From Discostella pseudostelligera (lineage: Eukaryota; Bacillariophyta; Thalassiosirophyceae; Thalassiosirales; Thalassiosiraceae), in contig JALLBK010000328.1 in NCBI GenBank assembly GCA_036940085.1, positions 1 through 16,103 on the forward strand: a stretch of 16,103 bases of DNA. Reading direction: 5' to 3'. A model generated the notes under the pieces. That model was not told the DNA's origin and did not search any database. It worked only from the letters and a program-made list of their open reading frames with translations. Each line of letters opens with the position of its first letter. Position 1 is the first letter of the stretch. Made by a program: the position numbers and the translations under genes. Positions 1 to 8,670 of the stretch are shown piece by piece.

Positions 1-1
1 C

Positions 2-319
2 GGGTACAAAATCTGGACACAATTGCTGGATGGAGGCTTCCCGCCAAATTATCTACCCTACGCACGTCGTAGATCGACTCAACGAGGTGCTACGCTGCTA
101 TGGTACGTGGTGTAGGTTGTATCCATATCGAATACAAAATGAACACATTCCCGCAAAATTTCTCGTTAAGTACATTTCCTTCAGTGTCGCAACTCACTTG
201 TTCTTAACAGGAGTACCGTCCTCTCCTTAAGTATCTTCTTTCTCTCTCTCAATTTCAAAAATCCGCCAATGCCATCCACAATCATCCACATCCACCGCAG
301 TCGTCAGCATCGGCAATAG
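2..319 (+). CDS. Possible 3' end of a gene truncated by the window edge
   Basis: Frame 2 is open from the window edge to a stop at 113-115 and includes residues such as KIWTQLLDGGFPPNYLPYAR. A plausible GT-AG intron (donor GTACGT at 103, acceptor TTAACAG ending at 210, 108 nt) would extend it to a TAG at 317-319. I do not recognise the protein. Frame 3 is also open from the edge to 230, so either frame, or neither, may be coding. The stretch is compositionally ordinary, and no domain is visible in so short a fragment. Weak call. Confidence 0.22.
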
Positions 320-344
320 GCATCGGCAATCGGCATCGGCAACG
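302..344. repeat. GGCATCGGCAAT-type short tandem repeat
   Basis: About three imperfect copies of a 12-base unit (GGCATCGGCAAT) lie in tandem in the leader region of the kinase gene. No coding role is apparent. Confidence 0.7.
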
Positions 345-452
345 ATGAAAAATCACTGCACCAGTAGGTAGATGGTGCCAGTGGAGAGTAGGCGAGTAGG
401 CGAGTGGGGAAGACAAGCGACGACGATAATCAGTAATCAGCCTCATATCTCG

Positions 453-455
<3 letters not shown>

Positions 456-510
<55 letters not shown>
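456..510. repeat. GA dinucleotide microsatellite in the kinase 5' leader
   Basis: An uninterrupted run of about 27 GA units ends 54 bases before the proposed kinase start. It lies in the expected 5'UTR or core promoter. GA/CT tracts in this position can act as promoter-proximal elements in some eukaryotes, but here that role is only inference. Runs of Glu-Arg or Ser-Leu encoded across it in other frames are artefacts. Confidence 0.95.
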
Positions 511-512
<2 letters not shown>

Positions 513-564
513 GTTCATCATTATCCTTTAGTAGAGAGACAGTATTGCGGCTGGCTCGATCATC

Positions 565-3500
565 ATGGACAATACCAACTTCTTCGCCCCCGCAGCCGCA
601 GCTGCAGCGGCGGCCCACCGACCAGCTGCCGCCGCTGGAGCTGCCGGCTACCATCTCGAATTGAAGACGACGCGCACTGCCGGTCCAAATAACGATAAAG
701 ATGATGACGACGAGGAAGAAGGGGAGGAGGAAGCCAACACGCAAGAAACCTTCACGCAGCAATTGACGCAGGGGAATGAGCTCACGCAATTGGGTGGGGA
801 CGACGACGACGATCACGATGATGACGATGACGCGGGTCTCTCTCAATCACGAGATTGTCATTCGCCATTAACTCCCATTGATCCGCTAACCTTGCCATGG
901 GGACGTCTCATGCCCGTGGGAGCAGGAATGGCTGTTGTCAATGACGATGGGCATGCCAGTACCAATGACAATGCTGCTGACGACAACAACAGCACCAACA
1001 ACACTGCAGCTGCTGCTGGTCTTCTGCGCCCGTCATCGCGAGGGCCAACAGAATTGTTGCCCCGAATGCCAACATGGGCATCTGGGAGTAGGAGTGATAT
1101 CATTGCGACGCGATCTCGGTCGCCAAGTGTGGCTCTTTTGAATGGGGGGAGTGGTGACAATTATTACAAAAATAATAGTAACAAGTCGCCAATGGCATTG
1201 GGGGATGCAGGAGGGATTAATAACCAGCATCAGCAATTTCATTCGCCAACTCCACGCATTAACTTCCTGGGGTTGAAGAATTTGGTGCCGAGTGATCGGT
1301 TCAATGAGTATGTGATGGGGCGTTCCGTCAAGGTGAGATCCTTGATACTGTTATGCCTGTCGTTCTTTTTCTCGATACAATCTCATTTTTGTTTCCCCTC
1401 GTCCATGTTGCAGGCTGATGTCACTGCCCAAAAATTAGATTGGCCAACTACTACTACCACCACCACCACAATCGGGGATGCTTCTTCTGCTGCTACTGAT
1501 GAATCTGAAAGTCAAAAGAGAAATGATGCCAAGCGGAAACGACATGAATATGTCCATGCCATGGTCTCCAATCGACATTGTCGCATCTACTGCCTCCTCA
1601 GCAACGTCAACCACAACAACAATAATCACAACATCATCATCAACAACAACAACAACAATAATAATATGCATTCCAACACTCATTCCAACAACAATCGTTT
1701 AGGATCATTATCCTCGCCATCCTCCTTGTTATCAATGTCACCACCACCACCATCATCACCGCCAGACATGGAAGTATTTGTGGAAGATACCTCCGGCAAC
1801 GGCACACTCATCAATGGCACCACACTACTACGCAAAAATGAACGTCGACGTCTCCATACTGGCGATGTGATATGTCTCCTCAATCCCAAATTATTGTCCA
1901 AAAAATTACGTTCGGTAGCCGAGCGGAAAATGTACATGAGTCAATATTCCTATGTCTTTGTGAATTTGTATGAACAGGAGGCACGGCATGGTTGGGGGAT
2001 TGGCATGAGTGGTAGCACAAGTGCTAGAACCAACAAGGGACGGAAGAAGACTGGAGGAGCAGGAACAGGAGGAGGAGGTGTGGTCAATGTCCGAGCGATC
2101 AAGTGTCATTCCATCAATCAATATGACAGCAACTGCAACAGCAATAACAGCAACAGCAACTACAACAGCGCGAGGAACGGGGGTGGGACCAATGGCGAAT
2201 CGATAAAGTTGGCTCCAACACAGTATCAGCATCAACAGCAACTGCAATCATCCACGTCGTGCACCAACAATAATGGAATAGCCAGCAGCAGCCTTGGATC
2301 GTTCTTAAATAATCCACGTCGTCCACTAGAGGACACAACATCCAACAACCACCACCACAAACAGCAACATCATCGTCCTCGTCGCATTGAGGAAGAGTAT
2401 GACTTGCGTGATCTACTAGGAACAGGAACTTGTGGTGAAGTCCGTCGTGCTATCCATCGACGCACGGGAGAAGAACGAGCTGTCAAAATTATCACCATTG
2501 ATGGACGTGGTGGTGTTGGCGGTGGCGGAGCCATGCCGGGCATGATGTCCTCAGAAAAGTTGGCGTCCATCCAAGCCGAGGCAGATATATTACGCTCCTT
2601 GGATCATCCCTACGTTGTCAAATTATTTGATGTTTACATTTCCCCCGGCAAAGCTATCTATCTTGTTATGGAATTAATCCGTGGTGGAGACTTATTCGAT
2701 CGTATTGTTGAACGGGAACGATACACGGAGGTACAAGCGCGACGATTATTCCGTCGGATACTTGCCGCGGTGCATTACTTACATGAAGAACGAGGAATTG
2801 TCCATCGGGATCTGAAACCGGAAAATATATTAGTGGTAGATCGAAGATCGGATGTCAATATCAAGCTTACGGACTTTGGATTGGCCAAGAATATGACTGC
2901 CGAGGGATTAAAGACATTTTGCGGTACGCCACAGTACTTTGCTCCCGAGGTACTCCGTCGTCGACATACTGTCAAGGGCGATGGACGGTATGGGAAGGAA
3001 ATTGATTGTTGGAGTATCGGGGTGATTCTATTCATTTTGCTAAGCGGCAGTCCACCCTTTGATGTAAGCGCTGGCTTTGATGCCGTAGCAAGTGCCAGGT
3101 TGATCTTTCATGAGGATCAATGGAATACCGTGTCTCGGGAGGCACGGGATTTGGTGAAGCGATTGTTGGAGAAAGATCCGAGGAGGAGGATGAGTGTGAG
3201 GGATGCATGTAGACATGCGTGGATGTTGGTTGATGATGGGGATACGCATTGTCATCCGCTGCATGATCCTCTGATTGCGAGAGATGAATCGATGATGGCA
3301 GTAGATGCAGCGAAAGTCAACGTGTCCAACAACGAAGGTCATCGCGGTGGTGCAGAAACCACAATTATTGACGAGAAGTGTGTTGCCGCCGAAGCTGCTG
3401 CCAATCCTCTATTGACTTCCAGTCAGCAGATTCGCCCTCCTGTCGATGCTGATACTGTAAATCATGATGATTCGATGCAAATGTGCCAGGAAAAGTCCAT

Positions 3501-4662
3501 GCCAATGAATATTTCAAATGATGAGCGGCGGCCTTCCCTCTGGTCATCGGTTGCGAAGGACAAAACTGTCATGAATGCTATTCAGCAAGCTTGCCATACT
3601 TCACGGCCTTCGCCGACTGGTAGCCCCATTCAACAACGACAGCTTTTTGATGAGCCGTCTCCACCTACGACATCAAATAATATTGATTCGACGTGCAAGA
3701 AGAGGATGTCCAAGCGGGGCATGGAATCGATCATGGCCGCCGGTAAATCCCTACCACCACCGGTCATCAATAAAGAATCACTCTTGGTAAAGAAAGCGGA
3801 TATGCCCAAGAAGAAGATTCAAAGCACATTATTTCCACCTACCGATGTCGGCGAGGAACAGGCCAAGACAGCATCACTTCCAAAGAAAGTTGTCAGCAAT
3901 CGAAAATCGGGCACGTCGACCGTTACACCACCAGGCACGGAACAACATAACAACAACAACAATAACAACAACTGCGGATTGGTATTTCGACTCAACAAGA
4001 AGCAAAAAGTTGGAGGCAAGTACATATCTCCCGAAATTAGACAAAGTAATGTCACCAACGCTAAAGCTGTTATTAATGAAACACTCGTTGAGAAGAAGGC
4101 GGAACTGTCCGAGGATGAATTGCAATCCGACTTTAGTGACCAAGATGATGAGGATCCTGCCGCTGCAACTTGTGGCAACTCTTCACGAAATGCGGAAAAG
4201 AAACCTCTAGAGAAATACCTTCACAAAAGAAAGATGGAAAGCATCGATAGCATTGCCAGTGTGGACATTGAGTCAAAGCCGCGGATTATGCACCGCTCTT
4301 CTCGGGATGGTGTACAACCTCGACCTGTGTCCAAGTCTTCGGAAGACGGCAACAGCAAAGCAGCAGAGATTGTTTCGTCTATCACCGAAGTCAAGCCCAA
4401 GAGCAAGGAGAAAAAATTCATTCAGACATGCCTATTTGGAAAGCCACCCCTAAATTTGACCAACGATGTAGCTGGTATTGTTCCCGATGGACCCAATAAT
4501 ATCGGGAGTGATCCTTCCCAAGCGCCGCACATGCATCCAGGAGATGGAACAGCCGAACCACCGTGCCAATCTGCGGGAGAATCCATCGGCGGTGGCGTCG
4601 GAGTTACATCGGCTGCCTCCAAAGGGAAGCAGCGCAGTATCACCAGCTGGTTAGTCAAGTAG
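565..4662 (+). CDS. CHK2/Rad53-type DNA-damage checkpoint kinase (SQ/TQ cluster, FHA, Ser/Thr kinase)
   Basis: One intron is proposed at 1333-1413 (GTGAGA...TTGCAG, 81 nt, phase 0), giving 1338 residues. Order of parts: poly-Ala; an acidic region with four TQ and one SQ (residues 59-94); an FHA domain with G252-R-S, S308-N-R-H and N390-G-T, interrupted by a His/Asn/Ser-rich insert; then the kinase domain, about 585-860. The kinase has a GTGTCGEV glycine loop, K614, HRDLKPEN with D722, DFG with D743, T757 and T761 in the T-loop (KTFCGTPQYFAPE), and CWSIGVILF. All catalytic residues are present. A tail of about 480 residues is low in order and rich in Lys, Ser and Asn. In known CHK2/Rad53 kinases, ATM/ATR phosphorylates the TQ/SQ cluster, FHA domains bind it, and the T-loop Thr residues autophosphorylate. 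The family call is strong. At over 1300 residues it is far longer than human CHK2 (543). Nuclear location is inferred. Confidence 0.9.
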   Translation: MDNTNFFAPAAAAAAAAHRPAAAAGAAGYHLELKTTRTAGPNNDKDDDDEEEGEEEANTQETFTQQLTQGNELTQLGGDDDDDHDDDDDAGLSQSRDCHSPLTPIDPLTLPWGRLMPVGAGMAVVNDDGHASTNDNAADDNNSTNNTAAAAGLLRPSSRGPTELLPRMPTWASGSRSDIIATRSRSPSVALLNGGSGDNYYKNNSNKSPMALGDAGGINNQHQQFHSPTPRINFLGLKNLVPSDRFNEYVMGRSVKVRSLILLCLSFFFSIQSHFCFPSSMLQADVTAQKLDWPTTTTTTTTIGDASSAATDESESQKRNDAKRKRHEYVHAMVSNRHCRIYCLLSNVNHNNNNHNIIINNNNNNNNMHSNTHSNNNRLGSLSSPSSLLSMSPPPPSSPPDMEVFVEDTSGNGTLINGTTLLRKNERRRLHTGDVICLLNPKLLSKKLRSVAERKMYMSQYSYVFVNLYEQEARHGWGIGMSGSTSARTNKGRKKTGGAGTGGGGVVNVRAIKCHSINQYDSNCNSNNSNSNYNSARNGGGTNGESIKLAPTQYQHQQQLQSSTSCTNNNGIASSSLGSFLNNPRRPLEDTTSNNHHHKQQHHRPRRIEEEYDLRDLLGTGTCGEVRRAIHRRTGEERAVKIITIDGRGGVGGGGAMPGMMSSEKLASIQAEADILRSLDHPYVVKLFDVYISPGKAIYLVMELIRGGDLFDRIVERERYTEVQARRLFRRILAAVHYLHEERGIVHRDLKPENILVVDRRSDVNIKLTDFGLAKNMTAEGLKTFCGTPQYFAPEVLRRRHTVKGDGRYGKEIDCWSIGVILFILLSGSPPFDVSAGFDAVASARLIFHEDQWNTVSREARDLVKRLLEKDPRRRMSVRDACRHAWMLVDDGDTHCHPLHDPLIARDESMMAVDAAKVNVSNNEGHRGGAETTIIDEKCVAAEAAANPLLTSSQQIRPPVDADTVNHDDSMQMCQEKSMPMNISNDERRPSLWSSVAKDKTVMNAIQQACHTSRPSPTGSPIQQRQLFDEPSPPTTSNNIDSTCKKRMSKRGMESIMAAGKSLPPPVINKESLLVKKADMPKKKIQSTLFPPTDVGEEQAKTASLPKKVVSNRKSGTSTVTPPGTEQHNNNNNNNNCGLVFRLNKKQKVGGKYISPEIRQSNVTNAKAVINETLVEKKAELSEDELQSDFSDQDDEDPAAATCGNSSRNAEKKPLEKYLHKRKMESIDSIASVDIESKPRIMHRSSRDGVQPRPVSKSSEDGNSKAAEIVSSITEVKPKSKEKKFIQTCLFGKPPLNLTNDVAGIVPDGPNNIGSDPSQAPHMHPGDGTAEPPCQSAGESIGGGVGVTSAASKGKQRSITSWLVK

Positions 4663-4814
4663 ATGATAAAGAAGTTAATTCGTCCGATCTTCTACACTGA
4701 CGCATGGAAAATTAATGAAAATCGTTAGCTTTTTTTCTCACTCTCTCATCTATCCTCGTGGCTTCATCCATTGAAACAAGCGAAACACTTGTCGGTAGTA
4801 GCGCTTTGCCTTCG

Positions 4815-6787
4815 TCACACGATTGTTCTCTCTGTGGAACGAATTCTTGGTAGCGATATATTTGATTTCAACGGTTTGCGCTGATAGGAATGTTCCGACA
4901 ACTCATCCTCGGCGTCGTCCCCACCATCTTTGCCTATTAATCTATCTTCGTCAACATTCGCGCTACTGCCCTCGTTCCCACCCGAGATATATCCCCATAG
5001 CACGGTAATCATAATGGGAGAAATAATGGTAGTCAACCCAATTATCAGCCACATAGTCTTGCTATGTCGTTCTTCACCCTCCTGCAAATATTCAGGACAA
5101 TATCGTTGTAGCAACACTCCACTAAGGAATCCCACGGGCAGTTTCGCCAAGAACAGTGGGGCTGAACTCAATGCCATATAAGTACCCTCCCGTCCTTCCT
5201 GAGCAACGGATGTTGTGTAATCATACAACCTAGGTGACCATATTGCCTCACCTATCGAAAGGGTAATAACAAATAGCACGCATGCTGGGAGGGATGTCCA
5301 GAATGCCAAGAAGAAGACACTAAGTGCACTAACATATGTCCCGAAGTGAATCATGACTAATGGGTTCACTGCCGACGTTGCTGCTGTTATTATTGGGACT
5401 AATACGATAATAATCGCCGGATTGAGAGCGTACACACGCCCCTTTGCTGTATTTTCTCCGAATTCTCTGACCATGTACTTGGGCAATGTGCCATCCCTGC
5501 GAATGTGAGACAATGAGCAAGAGTTGAATTGGATTTTCATCAAATAAAATCCCAAAAGGGTCATAAGAGATAATGCACTTACAGATGACGGAATACCATT
5601 CGCACGTTGATCGTCAATAGGCACACAAGTAGAAATCGTCGGAAGTTGGGAGTACGCATTGTTTCTGCAAGAATTTGATAAGACGATCCTTTCATTGGTT
5701 GAAATTTGGATATTTTCGATGACTTGTTGTTGACGTCACTATTTCCCGATCCCACAGCAGTTGGGGAATTTTTGCTATCCTCAAATACTGAAGATGATGC
5801 ACTGGTAGCGTCGACTTTGATCTCCCGTACAGTGAATGCAACAAACACTGCAATGAAGTTGGCCACCACCCCGGACAATATAATTGCTCTATTGGTTGTC
5901 ATTACCCATGAAACAGTTGTCAGCCCGTTGGATGCATGGGTATCAATATCGCTCTCATCATCATCGATAAATGTTGTTGACTCTCCAACATCATCACCCA
6001 CCCCCTTGCCATGATGTTTGTCATTATAATACAGTGTCAACGCATCCACCAATGGTCCAGCCACCAACGCACCCACGTTCATCACCACATAGAACAAACC
6101 AAATGCAAACCCTCGATTCTCATCATTCGTATACCGTCGAATACCCACAGTTAACACTGGTATACCAAGACAATTACTAAATGGCAATGTAATCAACAGA
6201 CATGCCAACAATACATTTCGAGAATTAGTAGCAAATATGACCACTCGAGTAAGGAAGCTTAGTACGAAGCCAATTCGTAAACACTTGGCCACACCAAGAT
6301 TATCAATAACAGTACCCGTGAATAATCCAAATACTGTAATTAATGCCCCCCATGCACCGTAGATTGTCCCAGCTTGGATGTCGGTCATGCCAAAGTCATC
6401 ACTCAAGAAGAGGGTGAATACAAGTGAGAAGGAGAAGTAGGCGTAGGAATCGAGAAATTTGAGAAGATAGGCTTTCCAGAGTTCGGATGGTGAGTTGGAG
6501 AGTGATGTGAAGCCGGAGGACACCTTGGCGAATTGTGTTTGAATGCAGGAGCTGGAAGAGCTGGAAATGGAAATGGAGAGTGGTTCTACCATGAGATTGC
6601 CAATGTTGATGTTACCCGAATGCAACAACGGCAACTGCTGCTGGCCCTGTTCTCTCGATTTGACAGGGCTATTACTAGTACTCCGGCTGCCAGTGCTAGT
6701 GCTGCCGCCGCCGTTACTGCTGCTGCTCGAAGAAGAAGACGAACTGGTGCTGGTGCCGCCGCCACGCTGTTTCAACTTGGGCGGCAT
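4815..6787 (-). CDS. Major facilitator superfamily transporter, two exons
   Basis: Exon 1 runs 6787-5583 and exon 2 runs 5496-4815. The intron at 5582-5497 (GTAAGT...TTCGCAG, 86 nt) joins them in phase to give 628 residues. The N terminus is a Ser/Gly/Thr-rich cytosolic tail of about 100 residues. About 12 hydrophobic segments follow. A motif-A-like GTVIDNLGVAKC sits in the loop after the second helix, and a variable acidic loop lies between helices 5 and 6. The splice junction falls inside a conserved-looking FRHLDGTLPKYMVREFG segment near the start of the second half. The C-terminal tail is acidic then basic (KPLKSN). The substrate cannot be read from sequence; the second-half motif suggests a subgroup of eukaryotic MFS proteins distinct from sugar porters. 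It is convergent with the kinase gene, with 152 bases between stops. The start is the first ATG of the long frame. Confidence 0.85.
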
Positions 6788-7047
6788 GCTCTTTCAATCT
6801 CAACCTCTCTCACACACTCTCTCAGTAGAGGCAGGGAGAGATGAGTTTAAGCACGAGATGAAGATGGATGGCGAGTGTGCACTCCTCGACCAATTTACTT
6901 ATTGGCCGTGGTCAAAGTCAAAGAATAATAAAGCATGCATGCCTGCATGCTGCGATGGTGAGCCTGCCGCTGAGAGTGAGAGACTGCACACTAGATATGG
7001 TAATACTTTTGCTACGAAAAGGGAGAGGCTGGGAGAGAGAGATACTC

Positions 7048-7320
7048 CTAGTGGTCACCCTCAGGGAATATATGTACTACCATATATAGGTCGATATATA
7101 GGTAAAATAGGCCCTTTTTGCGCCTCTCCCAGTATCTCCTACTCAAACTTTCAGACAAACTACCACACTTAAGAGATCAGCGGAATAACGAGACGAATCG
7201 AGCCAACTAATTATCTTGTCAGAAGTCCTATGTGATTTCGTACCATACGAGTTTACTACGTAGGAACATGTAGAGTCAAAACTATATGATATAGGTATAG
7301 TCCCTGAGGGTGACCACTAG
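7048..7320. mobile_element. MITE-like element with perfect 20-bp terminal inverted repeats
   Basis: The left end 7048-7067 (CTAGTGGTCACCCTCAGGGA) is the exact reverse complement of 7301-7320. The ends enclose 233 bases of AT-rich, non-coding DNA with further loosely mirrored ATATAGGT/ACCTATAT sequence just inside. Size, TIRs and lack of an ORF fit a non-autonomous DNA transposon. A TA inside each TIR end (CTAG) could be a duplicated target site of the Tc1/mariner type, but the boundary is ambiguous because CTAG is palindromic. An alternative is a long hairpin-forming regulatory or small-RNA locus. Without other copies in view, the mobile origin is inference. Confidence 0.55.
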
Positions 7321-7391
7321 AGAGAGACAGAGGACAGGCAGACGATCGCGACGACGGTCCTTGTCTTCTCCCACGTCTGTGCTTTCGAGAA

Positions 7392-7483
7392 AGATACTTA
7401 TGGAGGTTTTAAAATTAAATTTGAAATTGATATAGATACTTAAACTATTCTGAGATTGAATTTGAATATCAAAAAGATACTTA
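7392..7483 (+). promoter_or_regulatory. Three evenly spaced AGATACTTA motifs upstream of the small-protein gene
   Basis: AGATACTTA occurs at 7392-7400, 7434-7442 and 7475-7483, with a spacing of 42 and 41 bases, in AT-rich sequence 180-270 bases before the ATG at 7663. The opposite orientation (TAAGTATCT) occurs at 228-236, upstream of the kinase. This may be a factor-binding site or a degenerate 41-42-bp tandem repeat: adjacent bases such as AATTTGAA also recur. Confidence 0.4.
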
Positions 7484-7662
7484 ACAACCGCACTCCCATG
7501 TCACCACAGTTCACCACCCACCATCACCATCACCATCACCACAACTTTCACAACATTGCCGCCGCTGCGTCCGCCGTGTGACCATGGTGTCTGGTGTCCG
7601 TCCATGCAAGCATAATTCCAAAACTACTGCTGCTACTAATATTGAATAGACTAGTTCGAAGG

Positions 7663-8250
7663 ATGAATCAATTTGTCCAGCGGGTGGCCAATTACATCGC
7701 CAATGTAAGTCCTCTCATTATCATTATTTCTCTCTGTGAGTATGGCATTTACATTTAGTGGAAGCTCTCTCATGAAACTGTTTGCCCCACATCCATGAAA
7801 ATATCATGATCGTGTCATCATCGGTCCCCGGCCGGCGGCTCGTGAACGCACACACACAACATCTACACACAGGAATTATTCATCAAGGGATTGGCAGAAT
7901 CCAAAACATTCCAACGATTTGCAGTTCATACCGATCGTCACATTCAAAAATACAAAAAGGAGGGATTGGAGCAATTAAATTCGCATTTAGATGAGTTGCA
8001 TACACAGGCGACAACTACCATGAGGGCTTCATCGTCATCATCATCATCATTTTCGTCATCAAACTCTACAACCAATGTCGGAAATAATGCAGCATCGTTC
8101 TCTAGAGGTGCTGGTGCTGGCGGCGGTGGGGGGGGTGAACTGTTGAAACCACCGCAACGACCATTGCAGGGAGTTCCCGGATTCTTTAGTGCGTTGGCAA
8201 GAGTGATACGACGAGATTTGGGCATGGTCGATGATATTAAGAAGCAATAA
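7663..8250 (+). CDS. Small conserved-looking protein of unknown function, two exons
   Basis: Exon 1 is 7663-7704 (MNQFVQRVANYIAN) and exon 2 is 7873-8250. The intron 7705-7872 has GTAAGT and ACACACAG ends (168 nt, phase 0). The predicted protein has 139 residues. The first 60 are helical and well ordered, with the run KGLAESKTFQRFAVHTDRHI and then a likely coiled coil rich in Lys, Glu, Leu and His. A Ser/Asn run and a Gly-rich linker follow, then a C-terminal piece, PGFFSALARVIRRDLG. The N-terminal pattern recalls small uncharacterised plant and algal proteins, but I cannot assign a family. There are no transmembrane segments. The 3' end lies inside the sequence duplicated around the N at 8266, so the stop is read twice; both copies agree. 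Confidence 0.7.
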
Positions 8251-8338
8251 TCATGAATGCTGCTTNTTGGCAAGAGTGATACGACGAGATTTGGGCATGG
8301 TCGATGATATTAAGAAGCAATAATCATGAATGTTGCTT
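8194..8338. repeat. 72-bp direct duplication flanking a single N (contig overlap)
   Basis: Bases 8194-8265 and 8267-8338 are identical except for one C/T difference (8260 versus 8333). They are separated only by the N at 8266. The copy carries the last codons and stop of the small-protein gene. This is what an unmerged overlap of two contigs, possibly two alleles, looks like; a real tandem duplication is unlikely. Confidence 0.9.
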
Positions 8339-8670
8339 CGATGGAGATATATACTATTGTGGCGTCGGGTTGTGGATTGGCTACAAGTACGAGTACAAGA
8401 ACATAGTTCGTCATCATTTGCATTACTACATGCTACACGGCTGACAGGAATCCATTTCTGATAGATTGAGGAGTTCGTTCATCATTGGGGAATGTGTTGT
8501 CTATGAAAAAGGTGCATTGCTGAAAAGGATGTATTTTGACGATGCGGTCGTTGGAAAGGGGGGGGGATTAGTCTGTGGCTACGCGGGGAGATATATTTAC
8601 TACGCCCATAACTCCTGGTATTAGATATTAAGAGAATTAATTGCAACAATTTCACCCATCACCGCCACCA
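8339..8670. other. Convergent 3' intergenic region
   Basis: This stretch lies between the small-protein gene (+) and the TatB-like gene (-). It contains no supported gene. A run of nine G occurs at 8558-8566. It probably holds the 3'UTRs of both neighbours. Confidence 0.6.

Larger units (their letters stand above)
6788..7662. other. Divergent intergenic region between the MFS and small-protein genes
   Basis: No coding region is supported here. The region serves as the upstream sequence of both flanking genes. It holds CT/GA-rich leader sequence next to the MFS start, a GCATGC-rich palindromic patch (6933-6950), an inverted-repeat element (7048-7320), spaced AGATACTTA motifs (7392-7483) and a CCATCA repeat (about 7519-7540). 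Confidence 0.7.

Noticed and set aside
282..846. Open frames rich in Ser-Leu or Glu-Arg across the GA tract
   Set aside because: They are generated by the GA/CT microsatellite and overlap the kinase leader; no independent coding signal.
6543..7172. 209-residue plus-strand frame over the MFS start
   Set aside because: Its first part is antisense to the Ser-rich MFS N terminus and the rest is intergenic; composition is typical of a shadow frame.
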